The position numbers and the translations under genes were made by a program. A stretch of 64,000 bases of DNA from Bacteroidia bacterium. Lineage in GTDB: Bacteria > Bacteroidota > Bacteroidia > Palsa-965. The stretch is from positions 62,001 to 126,000 of the forward strand of contig JAKLJE010000008.1 in NCBI GenBank assembly GCA_023151315.1, given 5' to 3'. This document shows positions 44,373 to 53,738 of this stretch, one piece after another. Numbering within the stretch: the first letter of the stretch is position 1; every line of letters starts with the position of its first letter. The notes beneath the pieces are model-generated. The model had not been told where the DNA came from, ran no database searches, and saw only the letters and a list, made by a program, of their open reading frames with translations.

Positions 44373-46238
44373 ATGAAAAAGAATCTACTCTTTATTTCTT
44401 CGCTTGCACTGAGCGTAACTGCGATTGCGCAGCAGGCACAGCAAGGATGGGTAAAGCTTTCGCCTGCAGTAGCTAATCGCACTGCTGCGTATGTAGCTCC
44501 ATCAGATAACGCTGCACCGGCTAACACCGCAGCACAAACAAACAACAACCGTACGCAGTCGAATCCTTCTGCAAGCACGTTGTTTGCTGAAACAGTTATT
44601 GGTAATACTACTTACCCGCTTCAAACAAACTCTTCCAACCACACTCGTCTTGTGAACAATGGCGGAATGTTGTCTGCAACCTGGACATTCTCATCAGGAG
44701 CGTGGAATGCTTGGACTGATCGCGGAACAGGTTACAACTACTACAACGGTACATCATGGGGTGCTATTCCGACAGCACGTCTTGAAAACGACCGTACAGG
44801 TTTCACCAATATTGCAACAGGTTCATTCGGTGAAATGACATTGGCGCACAATACCAACGCAATGTCAAACCACTTCGTAACCCGCCCTACTATTGGCTCT
44901 GGCACATGGACAGACAACACTTCTCTGATCTCTGCTGCACCAAACTGGACATACGGAACATGGTGGCCGCAACTCGCTGCAAGCGGGTCTTACATCCACC
45001 ATATTGCTTTGACAGCTCCAACCGGACTTGCTTCCGGAGGTGGTCCTTACAATAACGGTCAGGACGGTGCGATCGTTTACTCCCGTTCTTCTGACGGAGG
45101 TGCAACATTCGGCGTTCAGAACCAGGTTCTGACTCCGTTTGATTCTACCCGCTCAGCTGGATACGGCGGAGATGCTTATGTAATTGACGCAACAGGCAGC
45201 ACAGTTGCTATTGCAGCTGGCGGAATGGGAGAAGATGTTGTAGTTGCTAAATCAACTGACAACGGAACTACTTGGACAACGCACGTTGTTCAGGACTTCC
45301 CTATTCCACTTTGGACAGCTGATGTTCTGACTGACATCAACAACGATGGTCTTGCAGATACAGTTGACACTAACGATGGTTCACTTGCGGTACTCATCGA
45401 CAACAACGGAATGGTTCACGTTTGGTATGGTGCTATGCGTATTCTGGACGACAACCTGACTGACGGAAACTACAGCTATTTCCCGGGAACAATCGGTCTG
45501 ATGTACTGGAATGAAAACATGTCAGCGCCTGCAATGATTGCCGGAGTAGTGGATTCTCTTAACGATGGCCAGCTTGTTGCTGCTGATTGGGGAACATATC
45601 AGGGCTCATTGACTTCACACCCTTCTGCGGGTATTGATGCTGCAGGTAACATCTACGTTACTTACGACGCGATCTGCGATCTTACTGATGACGGAAACGG
45701 GAAAGCTTACCGTAACGTTTATGTTATCGGATCTACTGATGGCGGTGCTAACTGGACAGCTCCATTGAACGTTGCGAAAGACGATTTCTATGAAAAAGTA
45801 TTCCCGACAATGGCGCGTACAGTTGACAACAACATCCATATCATCTACCAAAAAGACGACCGTCCCGGTCACGGTATCGGAACTACAAACCCTGATACAG
45901 ACAACGCGGGTGTAATTCACGACATCGTTTACGTTTCTGTTCCAACTACAGCTATCGTTGGAGTTAAAGAAGAAAACAGCGCGATCACAAACATGAGCGT
46001 TTACCCGAACCCTGCTTCTGAAGGTTCAGCTACTCTCGGAGTATCACTGAGCAACGCGCAGGAAGTAACTGTAAGCGTAGTTAACGCAATCGGTCAGACT
46101 GTAATTTCAAACGTTCACAATATGAACGCAGGTCTGAACACAGTAAACATCAACACTGCTAACCTCGGTGCAGGAGTTTACTTCGTTAACGTTATCACTG
46201 AAAACGGAATGAGAACTGAAAGACTGATTGTTCAGTAA
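44373..46238 (+). CDS. Secreted Asp-box beta-propeller protein with T9SS sorting domain
   Basis: The 621-residue product has a signal peptide (MKKNLLFISSLALSVTAIAQ), then a propeller-like region with three Asp-box motifs (SSDGGATFG, STDNGTTWT and STDGGANWT). These occur in sialidase-like and other beta-propellers. A type A T9SS C-terminal domain (about 545-621) has YPNPASEGSATLG and LGAGVYFVNVITENG. Catalytic residues of true sialidases (Arg triad) could not be confirmed, so an enzyme activity should not be assumed. I start at ATG 44373, 34 bases after the -7 element; an earlier in-frame start would precede the promoter element's end. Confidence 0.85.
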   Translation: MKKNLLFISSLALSVTAIAQQAQQGWVKLSPAVANRTAAYVAPSDNAAPANTAAQTNNNRTQSNPSASTLFAETVIGNTTYPLQTNSSNHTRLVNNGGMLSATWTFSSGAWNAWTDRGTGYNYYNGTSWGAIPTARLENDRTGFTNIATGSFGEMTLAHNTNAMSNHFVTRPTIGSGTWTDNTSLISAAPNWTYGTWWPQLAASGSYIHHIALTAPTGLASGGGPYNNGQDGAIVYSRSSDGGATFGVQNQVLTPFDSTRSAGYGGDAYVIDATGSTVAIAAGGMGEDVVVAKSTDNGTTWTTHVVQDFPIPLWTADVLTDINNDGLADTVDTNDGSLAVLIDNNGMVHVWYGAMRILDDNLTDGNYSYFPGTIGLMYWNENMSAPAMIAGVVDSLNDGQLVAADWGTYQGSLTSHPSAGIDAAGNIYVTYDAICDLTDDGNGKAYRNVYVIGSTDGGANWTAPLNVAKDDFYEKVFPTMARTVDNNIHIIYQKDDRPGHGIGTTNPDTDNAGVIHDIVYVSVPTTAIVGVKEENSAITNMSVYPNPASEGSATLGVSLSNAQEVTVSVVNAIGQTVISNVHNMNAGLNTVNINTANLGAGVYFVNVITENGMRTERLIVQ

Positions 46239-46258
46239 TTCAACTCATACAGATAAGG

Positions 46259-46290
46259 AAAAGCCCTTCGAGATTCGGAGGGCTTTTTTT
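46259..46290 (+). terminator. Terminator after the Asp-box gene
   Basis: AAGCCCTTCG pairs with CGGAGGGCTT (one G-U) around a short loop and runs into TTTTTTT. The last bases touch the stop codon of the convergent glycosyltransferase gene. Confidence 0.85.
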
Positions 46291-48217
46291 ATTGATAGTC
46301 CGGACGGTTACCGTAGATACCGCGATGGCCTTCGCGGGTGACAAATCTCAAATTACCAAAGCCAATCTCGGATAAATTGGGAGAGAAGATGTAAGCTCGA
46401 ATTGAATCGCTCGGCAACAATTCAATCGGCGGTCGTTGTACAAAATAAAAGCGCTGCCATTCTCTGGAAGAGGAATCCAGCTGCTTTGTTGAACTGTGAC
46501 CCGTCCAAAGAAGTTGCTTGCCGTCTCTGATGAATTCGACTACCCACACAACTTCGTCTGCATTACTGTGAAGTTTGATATTTGCATAACATCCAACCAG
46601 GTCGTCCGGATTATTCAAAACGTCTCCAACTCTTACAGATACAAGCGGCCCAAACTGATGCTTACTATCCAATCTGTAATTCCACTTGTGCGTTAGTGAA
46701 TCGTTCTCTGCTGAATAAATCCCTTCTCTTGGAACAACATTAACGTAATATATTGTTTGACGCAATTCACTTTTTGCAGTTTCGGGTTTACCGAAAACAT
46801 ACACTGCCGAATTAAACCATTCATGTTTCTCGATAAGATTGGGGAATTTATCACGTATAATATCTTCCGCAGCAGGATATGATTCGCGCGTGCTCCACCC
46901 GTAAACGAAGTAATCCGCATTGGAACTTTGTACAAGTGAACGCAACTGCTGCAATTCGTCGTTGCGTTCGGTGTGGAACATACAATACCAATACGTGTCC
47001 GGATTATGCTGATAACGATTCAAATAATAGTCCACGAAGTAATTCGCATCAACATTAAACAACACATCCACTTTACTCCTGCCGTATTTTTCTTCCGCAT
47101 TGATGTATGTTTCCACTATTTCTTTCAATCTTCCGAAATGGTCTGTCAAACGAAATGGTTTGTGTGCGGTGATGTACCACAACATCGGAACCATCATCAC
47201 AATAGCATAACGGTATGACCAGATTGAATTTTCATCGTACGGCAACCAGGAAAAGAGCAGCATGATGAGAAACGGAAAACTGAAAAGAAGCACTGAATGC
47301 TGCAATACAGGATTCACGTGGATGGAATAAAAATATCCTGTGAGCATCGGTATTAACCACAGCATCAACATTGCAATCTGTCGCTTACCGGTTCTGCGAA
47401 AATTGAAAAACAACCCAACTGCCGCGAAGAAAAGCACAACAATCATCAACCCCAAAGAGGAATTGAAAATGTAGAAGAAGTGTGTTCCGAAAAAATCACT
47501 CGTTGGAGGTCCGAGCCAGCCTCCGGGTCCTCCAACTCCGCCGATAGAAAGTTGTGACAACGTAAATGAGATGTGCGGAAGAAACAGTAACACGGCGCTG
47601 ATTGCAGCAACGAGATAGAACTTACGGTTCTCTTTCGTCACCAGAAACGATCCCGCAATACCAAGCAACAGTGTCGTGTACAAACTGAAATAATGTGAGT
47701 ACGCCGCTCCTGCGCCCGCCAGCGCAAAGCCCGCAACTTCTTTCCAGTTGGCTTTTCGTTCTTCACTGAATCGCGCAACGAAATATGCAGCAAGCATGGT
47801 AAAAAACAATCCCGGAGCGTAAGGCCGCGCCAATTGCGAATACATGATCGGAAACTGAAGAAACGCGAGCGCTGCTGCTGTTGCGAGTCCGCTTGCTGCA
47901 CCGAACCATTTCCTTGCTGCCTGAGCACCGAACCATATTGAAGCTGTTCCCATCAGCACGAAAGGCAGTCGCACCGCAAATTCAGAATCTCCGAAGAGTT
48001 TAGTCCAGAACCACAACAACACTTGCGTAAACGCAGGATGTCCATCGGGCTTTACACCGTTCTGCAACATCTCACTGAAAGAGTCGAACCGCAAGCGAAG
48101 CAATGCGCTTACTTCATCAGCAGTGATGGATTCACTCCAGGTGTGATTGATCCGCAGGAGAAATCCTGCCAGCGTAATACCGCAGAGATAATAATTGAAT
48201 CTGAGATCGCGCTTCAT
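46289..48217 (-). CDS. GT39-like integral membrane glycosyltransferase
   Basis: The 642-residue protein has an N-terminal helix and the loop segment SITADEVSALLRL, with an acidic pair (D, E) as in family 39 / ArnT-type GT-C enzymes. About ten helices and a soluble C-terminal domain (about 385-642) follow. The segment QLARPYAPGLFF is also typical. Such enzymes transfer sugars from polyprenyl phosphates to proteins or lipid A. I start at ATG 48217, 6 bases after a TATATTTG element; a GTG at 48235 would precede that element's end. Confidence 0.82.
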   Translation of the reverse strand: MKRDLRFNYYLCGITLAGFLLRINHTWSESITADEVSALLRLRFDSFSEMLQNGVKPDGHPAFTQVLLWFWTKLFGDSEFAVRLPFVLMGTASIWFGAQAARKWFGAASGLATAAALAFLQFPIMYSQLARPYAPGLFFTMLAAYFVARFSEERKANWKEVAGFALAGAGAAYSHYFSLYTTLLLGIAGSFLVTKENRKFYLVAAISAVLLFLPHISFTLSQLSIGGVGGPGGWLGPPTSDFFGTHFFYIFNSSLGLMIVVLFFAAVGLFFNFRRTGKRQIAMLMLWLIPMLTGYFYSIHVNPVLQHSVLLFSFPFLIMLLFSWLPYDENSIWSYRYAIVMMVPMLWYITAHKPFRLTDHFGRLKEIVETYINAEEKYGRSKVDVLFNVDANYFVDYYLNRYQHNPDTYWYCMFHTERNDELQQLRSLVQSSNADYFVYGWSTRESYPAAEDIIRDKFPNLIEKHEWFNSAVYVFGKPETAKSELRQTIYYVNVVPREGIYSAENDSLTHKWNYRLDSKHQFGPLVSVRVGDVLNNPDDLVGCYANIKLHSNADEVVWVVEFIRDGKQLLWTGHSSTKQLDSSSREWQRFYFVQRPPIELLPSDSIRAYIFSPNLSEIGFGNLRFVTREGHRGIYGNRPDYQ

Positions 48218-48223
48218 TCTCTT

Positions 48224-48231
48224 CAAATATA
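48224..48231 (-). promoter_or_regulatory. -7 promoter element of the GT39-like gene
   Basis: TATATTTG on the minus strand ends 6 bases before the ATG, suggesting a leaderless or nearly leaderless transcript. Confidence 0.55.
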
Positions 48232-48280
48232 GCACAGCATTCTCAGAGTACAGCTACACGAGCTGCTTACTGAAAGCGCA

Positions 48281-49795
48281 TTACTGTTTCTCCGGACGCA
48301 TTTGCGGGAAGAATAACACATCCTGAATGGAAACATTGTTCGTCATCAGCATTGCCAGACGATCAATGCCGATACCTATTCCGGCTGTTGGCGGCATTCC
48401 GTATTCCAACGCACGAAGGAAATCGTGATCGATATACATCGCTTCATCATCACCGCGTTCCATGAGCTTCACTTGCTCCTCAAAACGCTCGCGCTGATCA
48501 ATAGGATCATTCAACTCGCTGTAAGCATTCGCGATTTCTTTGCCGTTTACCATGAGCTCAAATCGCTCCACTAATCCCGGTTTGCTGCGGTGCTTCTTTG
48601 TAAGCGGACTCATTTCCACAGGGTAATCCGTAATGAATGTAGGCTGAATGTAATGTCCTTCACATTTCTCACCGAAAATCTGATCAATCAGTTTTCCGCG
48701 ACCCATTGTTTTATCGCAAGGAACGTTCATTGAGCGGCACGCATCACGAAGTTCTTCTTCGGACATATTGCTCACATCAATTCCCGTATGCTCTTTGATC
48801 GCATCGTAAAGTGTTACACGCTTGAATGGCGTCTGAAAGTTTATCTTCTGTTCACCAACAGTTACTTCGGTTGTATCATGCAACGCAAGCGCAACTTTCT
48901 CGAGCATATTCTCACAAGTGGTCATCATCCACTCGTAATCTTTGTACGCCACGTAAAATTCCAACACCGTGAATTCCGGATTGTGTGTACGATCCATTCC
49001 TTCGTTGCGGAAGTTGCGTGAGAATTCATATACGCCGTCAAATCCACCAACAATCAAACGCTTCAGATAAAGTTCATTTGCAATCCGCAAATAGAACGGA
49101 ACATCCAGAGCATTGTGATGCGTTACAAACGGACGTGCAGCAGCACCGCCGGGAATCGCCTGCAATACCGGAGTGTCAACCTCAAGCAATCCGAGATTGT
49201 TCAGTGACTCGCGGATGGAGTTGATCATTTTTGTGCGCTTCACAAAAGTTTCTTTCACACCCGGATTCACAACGAGATCAGCGTAACGCTGACGGTAACG
49301 GAATTCCGGATCGCTTACTGAATCGTGCGCAGCACCTTCTGCGTCCACTTTCACAATCGGAAGCGGCTTGAGTGATTTACTCAGCAGTTTGAATGAAGTA
49401 ACGTGAATGGAAATTTCACCCACCTGTGTGGTGAATACATATCCTTCCACTCCGATGTAATCGCCGATATCAAGAAGCTTCTTGAAAACGTCGTTGTAAA
49501 GCGACTTGTCTTCTCCCGGACAGATTTCATCACGGTTTACATACAACTGAATACGTCCGGTTGCGTCCTGCAATTCAGCGAATGAAGCTTTACCCATGAT
49601 GCGCACGCCCATGAATCGCCCTGCGATTGAAATTGCTTTGTAGCTAGTCTTATCGCGCTCGTAGTTTTCCTTGATGTCCTTTGCAGTAACATTCACATTA
49701 AACTCAGCAGCCGGATACGGCTCAATACCTAAAGCGCGAAGCTGATCCAGCTTCTGACGGCGTACGATTTCCTGTTCGGAAAGTTGGTGACTCAT
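48281..49795 (-). CDS. lysS: Lysyl-tRNA synthetase, class II
   Basis: This 504-residue class II enzyme has an N-terminal OB-fold anticodon-binding domain (about 60-160) and a catalytic core. Motif 2 (FRNEGMDRTHNPEFTVLE) and motif 3 (GIGIGIDRLAMLMTN) are intact. It has its own promoter at 49815. The short spacer between it and uvrC upstream leaves them as separate units. Confidence 0.96.
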   Translation of the reverse strand: MSHQLSEQEIVRRQKLDQLRALGIEPYPAAEFNVNVTAKDIKENYERDKTSYKAISIAGRFMGVRIMGKASFAELQDATGRIQLYVNRDEICPGEDKSLYNDVFKKLLDIGDYIGVEGYVFTTQVGEISIHVTSFKLLSKSLKPLPIVKVDAEGAAHDSVSDPEFRYRQRYADLVVNPGVKETFVKRTKMINSIRESLNNLGLLEVDTPVLQAIPGGAAARPFVTHHNALDVPFYLRIANELYLKRLIVGGFDGVYEFSRNFRNEGMDRTHNPEFTVLEFYVAYKDYEWMMTTCENMLEKVALALHDTTEVTVGEQKINFQTPFKRVTLYDAIKEHTGIDVSNMSEEELRDACRSMNVPCDKTMGRGKLIDQIFGEKCEGHYIQPTFITDYPVEMSPLTKKHRSKPGLVERFELMVNGKEIANAYSELNDPIDQRERFEEQVKLMERGDDEAMYIDHDFLRALEYGMPPTAGIGIGIDRLAMLMTNNVSIQDVLFFPQMRPEKQ

Positions 49796-49814
49796 GGTGT
49801 GATTTTGAATGGCG

Positions 49815-49822
49815 CAAATATA
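49815..49822 (-). promoter_or_regulatory. -7 promoter element of lysS
   Basis: TATATTTG on the minus strand, 19 bases before the lysS ATG. Confidence 0.6.
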
Positions 49823-49857
49823 GGAATTCGCAGGGAGAGGACTCTAATGTTTCCCTT

Positions 49858-51666
49858 TCAGAGCGACTTTTTAAAATGATCTGCCACGGACTTAGCCTTC
49901 GCTGCCCCTATCACTTCTGAGAGTTCAGCCTCGGATTTTTCTTTAATCTGTTTCACCGACTTAAACTTCGATAACAGCTTCTTCGCCGTTGCATCGCTGA
50001 TTCCCGGAATCTCTGTCAACTCGGTTTTTATCGTTCCCTTGCTACGCTTCTTGCGGTGATGTGTGATTCCGAATCTATGCGCTTCATCGCGAATGTGCTG
50101 AATGATGCGAAGTGTTTCCGACTTCTTGTCGAGATATAAGGGAACCGGATCTTCCGGATAATAAATTTCCTCGAGGCGTTTTGCAATTCCGATTACCGCC
50201 AGTTTGCCGCGTAGTCCCAACGCGTCTATGCTTTCCATGGCTGCAGACAACTGTCCTTTTCCTCCGTCAACGACAAGAAGCTGCGGCAATTCAAGCTGCT
50301 CTTCAAGCACACGCGAATAGCGTCTGTGAATCACTTCACGCATCGTTGCAAAGTCATCAGGTCCTTCAACGGTTTTTACATTGAAGTGGCGGTAGTCTTT
50401 TTTACTCGGACGTCCGTCGCGAAAAACCGTCATTGCAGAAACAGCGAAGTCGCCCTGAAAATTGGAGTTATCGAAGCACTCTATCAAACGCGGTTCTTCT
50501 GTCAGGCGCAGATCTTTCATCATGGTTGCCATGATGCGTTTGGTGTGACGTTCCGGATCTGTAAGCGCTTCCTGCTTCTGTTTCTCTTTCAGATAATATT
50601 CAACGTTCTTCTCGCACAACTCAACGAGCTTACGTTTATCGCCACGTTGAGGAACTGTAATTTCTACATCAGGAATCGTAATGTTGATAGCGAAAGGAAG
50701 AATAATTTCTGTTGAATTACTCTGAAAGCGTTCACGTAACTCGACAATAGCCATCTCCAGCAAATCTTCATTCGATTCTTCAATCTTCTTGCGAAGCTCA
50801 ATAGTATGTCCCTGAATAATTGCACCGTCTACAACACGAAAGAAACTAACGTACGCGGCTTTCTCATCGGAACGAAAAGCAAACACATCCACTTTTGTGA
50901 TACTCGCACTTACGACCGTTGAACGCGCCTGATAACTTTCCAGTGCATCAAGTCGCTCTTTCACTTCCTGCGCCAATTCATATTGCATGGTTTGCGCCAG
51001 ATGAGCGATTTCCTGTTTAAGCTCTTTAATAACCGCGCTTACATTTCCTTTGATCAGGTCGCGGATTTTGGAAATGCCTTCATTGTAATCTTCTTCTGTT
51101 TGCAGATTCTCGCAAGGTCCCTTGCAATTACCGATATGATATTCGAGACATACTTTGAACTTGCCGGCTTCGATATTCTCTTTCGATAATTTCAGATTAC
51201 AGTTTCGCAGCGGAAACATTTTCTTCGCCATATCCAACATGGCGTACATCACTTTCACGTTGGCAAACGGACCGAAGTATTGCGAGCCGTCTTTAATCAC
51301 TTTACGTGTCGGGAACAACCTCGGAAAACGTTCATTGGTAATACAGATCCAAGGAAAGGTTTTGTCGTCTTTCAGACGGATATTGTATTGTGGCTGATAC
51401 TTCTTGATCAGATTGTTCTCGAGCAATAACGCATCGAGTTCCGTATCAACAATAATAAATTTGATGGAGCGGATTTTCCGAACAAGAATTGCAGTTTTTC
51501 CCGGATGACGCTCAATGCCTGTGAAGTAAGAAGAAACTCTTTTCTTCAGGCTCTTCGCTTTGCCGATGTAAAGAATTTCTCCTTCACTGTCGTAATACTG
51601 ATACACACCCGGAGAATCGGGCAACGACATAATTGTTTCGCGAAGTTTGTCGTGTTCAGGAAGCAC
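49858..51666 (-). CDS. uvrC: UvrABC nuclease subunit C
   Basis: The 602-residue DNA-repair nuclease cuts both sides of a lesion after UvrAB. The GIY-YIG domain is intact (LPDSPGVYQYY, about 15-25; ILYIGKAKSLKKRV). A cysteine-bearing segment (KVCLEYHIGNCKGPC) and the UVR motif follow, then the RNase H-like nuclease region (ECFDNSNFQGDFAV) and a C-terminal helix-hairpin-helix (TEIPGISDATAKKLLSKFKS). The start GTG 51666 keeps the usual residues before LPDSPGVY. It lies only 4 bases after a TATCTTTG promoter element. An ATG 12 codons later would trim the family's N-terminus. Confidence 0.95.
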   Translation of the reverse strand: MLPEHDKLRETIMSLPDSPGVYQYYDSEGEILYIGKAKSLKKRVSSYFTGIERHPGKTAILVRKIRSIKFIIVDTELDALLLENNLIKKYQPQYNIRLKDDKTFPWICITNERFPRLFPTRKVIKDGSQYFGPFANVKVMYAMLDMAKKMFPLRNCNLKLSKENIEAGKFKVCLEYHIGNCKGPCENLQTEEDYNEGISKIRDLIKGNVSAVIKELKQEIAHLAQTMQYELAQEVKERLDALESYQARSTVVSASITKVDVFAFRSDEKAAYVSFFRVVDGAIIQGHTIELRKKIEESNEDLLEMAIVELRERFQSNSTEIILPFAINITIPDVEITVPQRGDKRKLVELCEKNVEYYLKEKQKQEALTDPERHTKRIMATMMKDLRLTEEPRLIECFDNSNFQGDFAVSAMTVFRDGRPSKKDYRHFNVKTVEGPDDFATMREVIHRRYSRVLEEQLELPQLLVVDGGKGQLSAAMESIDALGLRGKLAVIGIAKRLEEIYYPEDPVPLYLDKKSETLRIIQHIRDEAHRFGITHHRKKRSKGTIKTELTEIPGISDATAKKLLSKFKSVKQIKEKSEAELSEVIGAAKAKSVADHFKKSL

Positions 51667-51670
51667 GTAT

Positions 51671-51678
51671 CAAAGATA
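51671..51678 (-). promoter_or_regulatory. -7 promoter element of uvrC
   Basis: TATCTTTG on the minus strand ends 4 bases before the GTG start, and a TTG lies 20 bases upstream of it (at 51699-51701 on this strand), close to consensus spacing. Confidence 0.6.
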
Positions 51679-51707
51679 CAGCAGACCGATCAGGCCAACA
51701 ACGGAAT

Positions 51708-52511
51708 TTACTGCTTGATTATAAACTGCGACTCCAGCACGCGGAATGTGTTTCCAACCAGTGAATCACGGTTCTCCGTTTCAAACTTATACGCAGCTGC
51801 ATCGCCAGACTTGTCTTTCCATCCGTTTTCAGAAGACGCAGCATCATAGCTGTAAGAAATACTTTGCGGTCCTTCCACCTGGATTTTTTTCGCGCCGCAG
51901 ATTCTTTTTTCCCTGAGATCGTAGATCATCAGAACGCCTTCCATTGAAGCAGGTTCGAACGTTTCATTGCTTACATATAATGCTCCCGCGCTGAATTGTA
52001 AAGGATGTACAACAACTACATAACGCAGCTGTTGCAAAGCATTAATAAACGCAAAACTTGTACTCCACAATCGCGGATCAGTATCGTTCATTACCAATGA
52101 ACTCATAGGTTTTCCGCCTTTCAAATCTGTAATATCAGTAAAAACACCGCTTCTGAACCAGTCGGTTTTCATGCCTTCCGGCAATGGTAATCCTGCCTGA
52201 TAAGATGTCACCATCACCGCATTAAAATTTGAATCCGGAATTGCTTCATTGGTGTGCGTTCCTAAAATCGGATAAAATCCCAGGGTTGTTTCCTGAATCA
52301 GAAAAGTGTCCGTAATCTTTGCAGTGTCGGCCATCAGCATTGCGCTGTTTATTGCAGCATAAATCGACTCAATAAACTGTTTCTTGTCTTTGAGTTGCTG
52401 ATTGAAATCCTGTTGTGTCACTGCAGGTTTTTCTTCAACCACTTCTTCGGGTGATGCACAGGAAACAAACGTTGCAAGTGCAAATCCGGTAACAAGAAAA
52501 ATCTTTTTCAT
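51708..52511 (-). CDS. Lipoprotein of unknown function
   Basis: The 267-residue product has a lipoprotein signal ending TFVSCAS (Cys18), so it is probably anchored in a membrane. The mature part begins with a helical, charged region and continues with a beta-rich domain including LRYVVVVHPLQFSAGALYV. I do not recognise the family. I start at ATG 52511, 26 bases after a TATATTTG element; an earlier in-frame start would lack the signal sequence at the N-terminus. It follows the PorP/SprF-like gene but has its own promoter and is separated from it by a terminator. Confidence 0.8.
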   Translation of the reverse strand: MKKIFLVTGFALATFVSCASPEEVVEEKPAVTQQDFNQQLKDKKQFIESIYAAINSAMLMADTAKITDTFLIQETTLGFYPILGTHTNEAIPDSNFNAVMVTSYQAGLPLPEGMKTDWFRSGVFTDITDLKGGKPMSSLVMNDTDPRLWSTSFAFINALQQLRYVVVVHPLQFSAGALYVSNETFEPASMEGVLMIYDLREKRICGAKKIQVEGPQSISYSYDAASSENGWKDKSGDAAAYKFETENRDSLVGNTFRVLESQFIIKQ

Positions 52512-52537
52512 AGCAATTTTATCGGGGAGGTTATTGC

Positions 52538-52545
52538 CAAATATA
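52538..52545 (-). promoter_or_regulatory. -7 promoter element of the lipoprotein gene
   Basis: TATATTTG on the minus strand, 26 bases before the ATG at 52511. Confidence 0.55.
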
Positions 52546-52555
52546 GAAAAAGAAA

Positions 52556-52586
52556 AACGCTCACGGGAGTTTCCCTCGTGAGCGTT
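52556..52586 (-). terminator. Terminator of the PorP/SprF-like gene
   Basis: A perfect 10-bp stem (AACGCTCACG pairing with CGTGAGCGTT), with partly paired interior, is followed on the minus strand by TTTTTCTTTTTC. Confidence 0.88.
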
Positions 52587-52644
52587 GCACACCACACCTG
52601 CGTTATTCTGTCCCAGTTGCAAACACCAAAGACAGTACAGGTAA

Positions 52645-53613
52645 CTACCAGCTCGGGCAGATTCCCGGCCGGTATTTCTTTACAGGAGCCTTACACGTAA
52701 ACTGGTATCCCAGTGAAATTTCGTGTGAGCCCGCTGTTGCATTCGTAAGTTTTGAAACCGTTACATCGTAACTGTAACCGATACGCATTGCACCTGCTTC
52801 GAGTCCGAGAAGCATAATGAATGAATCATTTCCGCGATACCAGAGTCCGCCAACAATGCGATCCTTCTTGAAATACATTCCGAGATTCAGTTGACGGAAA
52901 TTCCCTTGTTGACGATACATAAAGTTGGGAGAGATATACGAATCTCCTTCGTGTCTGTTTTTCGTAAGAGGAATGATCCCGCCTGCATGCACAGTATATT
53001 TTCTTGGTAACGGGCTTGATCCGTTCAGGAACGATTCGTTCTGCTCGAGAATGTGATGAACCGCTGCGCCGACGAAAATATTTCGCGTTGTGAATACAAA
53101 CCCGGAGCCTAAATCGAAGTCTCCCTGCACTGCATTGGCAGGAGCCGTTTCTGTTGTGTTGTATACAAATCCATCCTGCGGATCAATCTGATCGCCGAAC
53201 GTAAGCATGCTCCAGTTTACAGCCTTCTGCCACCAGCCGGCTTGAACGCCGACAGAAATAAATGTGTTTTTGCCCAGTCGGATTCGCGGTGCATAAACAG
53301 CACCAATACCTGTTGTATTTAATGATCCCTGAGCTGCGCGATCGTGTACAACAGTAACGCCGACTCCGCCTTTGAGATTGTGTACGAAACGATCGAACGA
53401 CGCTCCAAGCGTTGTATAGGTTCCGTAAACATTCGGCCATTGTACGCGGTAGTTAAGTCCTACACGCGGACAGATTTTATCACCTGCCAATGCAGGATTC
53501 AGATAAATAGGATTTGCATAAAACTGTGTGAACTCCGGATCCTGCGCTCTGAGGGATGTTGCCGTCACAAGTATGCCAAAGCACGCCAGTGTGACTTTCG
53601 TTAGAGTCTTCAT
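52645..53613 (-). CDS. PorP/SprF family outer-membrane protein
   Basis: The 322-residue product has a signal peptide (about 1-23, ending SLRAQ), then the family opening DPEFTQFYANPIYLNPALAG and a beta-barrel-like body with alternating strands. Family members are outer-membrane partners of T9SS cargo (PorP) or of the SprB adhesin (SprF). Residues 141-155 (DQIDPQDGFVYNTTE) recur in nearly identical form in the ECF partner protein encoded upstream. It is downstream of the ECF sigma operon on the same strand, behind a terminator-like hairpin. Its C-terminus ends KYRPGICPSW. Confidence 0.9.
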   Translation of the reverse strand: MKTLTKVTLACFGILVTATSLRAQDPEFTQFYANPIYLNPALAGDKICPRVGLNYRVQWPNVYGTYTTLGASFDRFVHNLKGGVGVTVVHDRAAQGSLNTTGIGAVYAPRIRLGKNTFISVGVQAGWWQKAVNWSMLTFGDQIDPQDGFVYNTTETAPANAVQGDFDLGSGFVFTTRNIFVGAAVHHILEQNESFLNGSSPLPRKYTVHAGGIIPLTKNRHEGDSYISPNFMYRQQGNFRQLNLGMYFKKDRIVGGLWYRGNDSFIMLLGLEAGAMRIGYSYDVTVSKLTNATAGSHEISLGYQFTCKAPVKKYRPGICPSW

Positions 53614-53672
53614 GATGTTCTGATTAAGTGGTTGCCAACTATAAGACGATACAACGCAAAAAGGTTGCCAAT

Positions 53673-53702
53673 AAAAAACCCTGATCTTTTTTCGGATCAG
53701 GG
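53673..53702 (-). terminator. Terminator of the ECF sigma operon
   Basis: CCCTGATC (53679-53686) pairs with GATCAGGG (53695-53702), and TTTTTT follows on the minus strand. It lies 37 bases after the ECF partner gene. Confidence 0.85.
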
Positions 53703-53738
53703 CGGTAGCAACACGGTGAGCGGTTTACCGGAAGTTGC

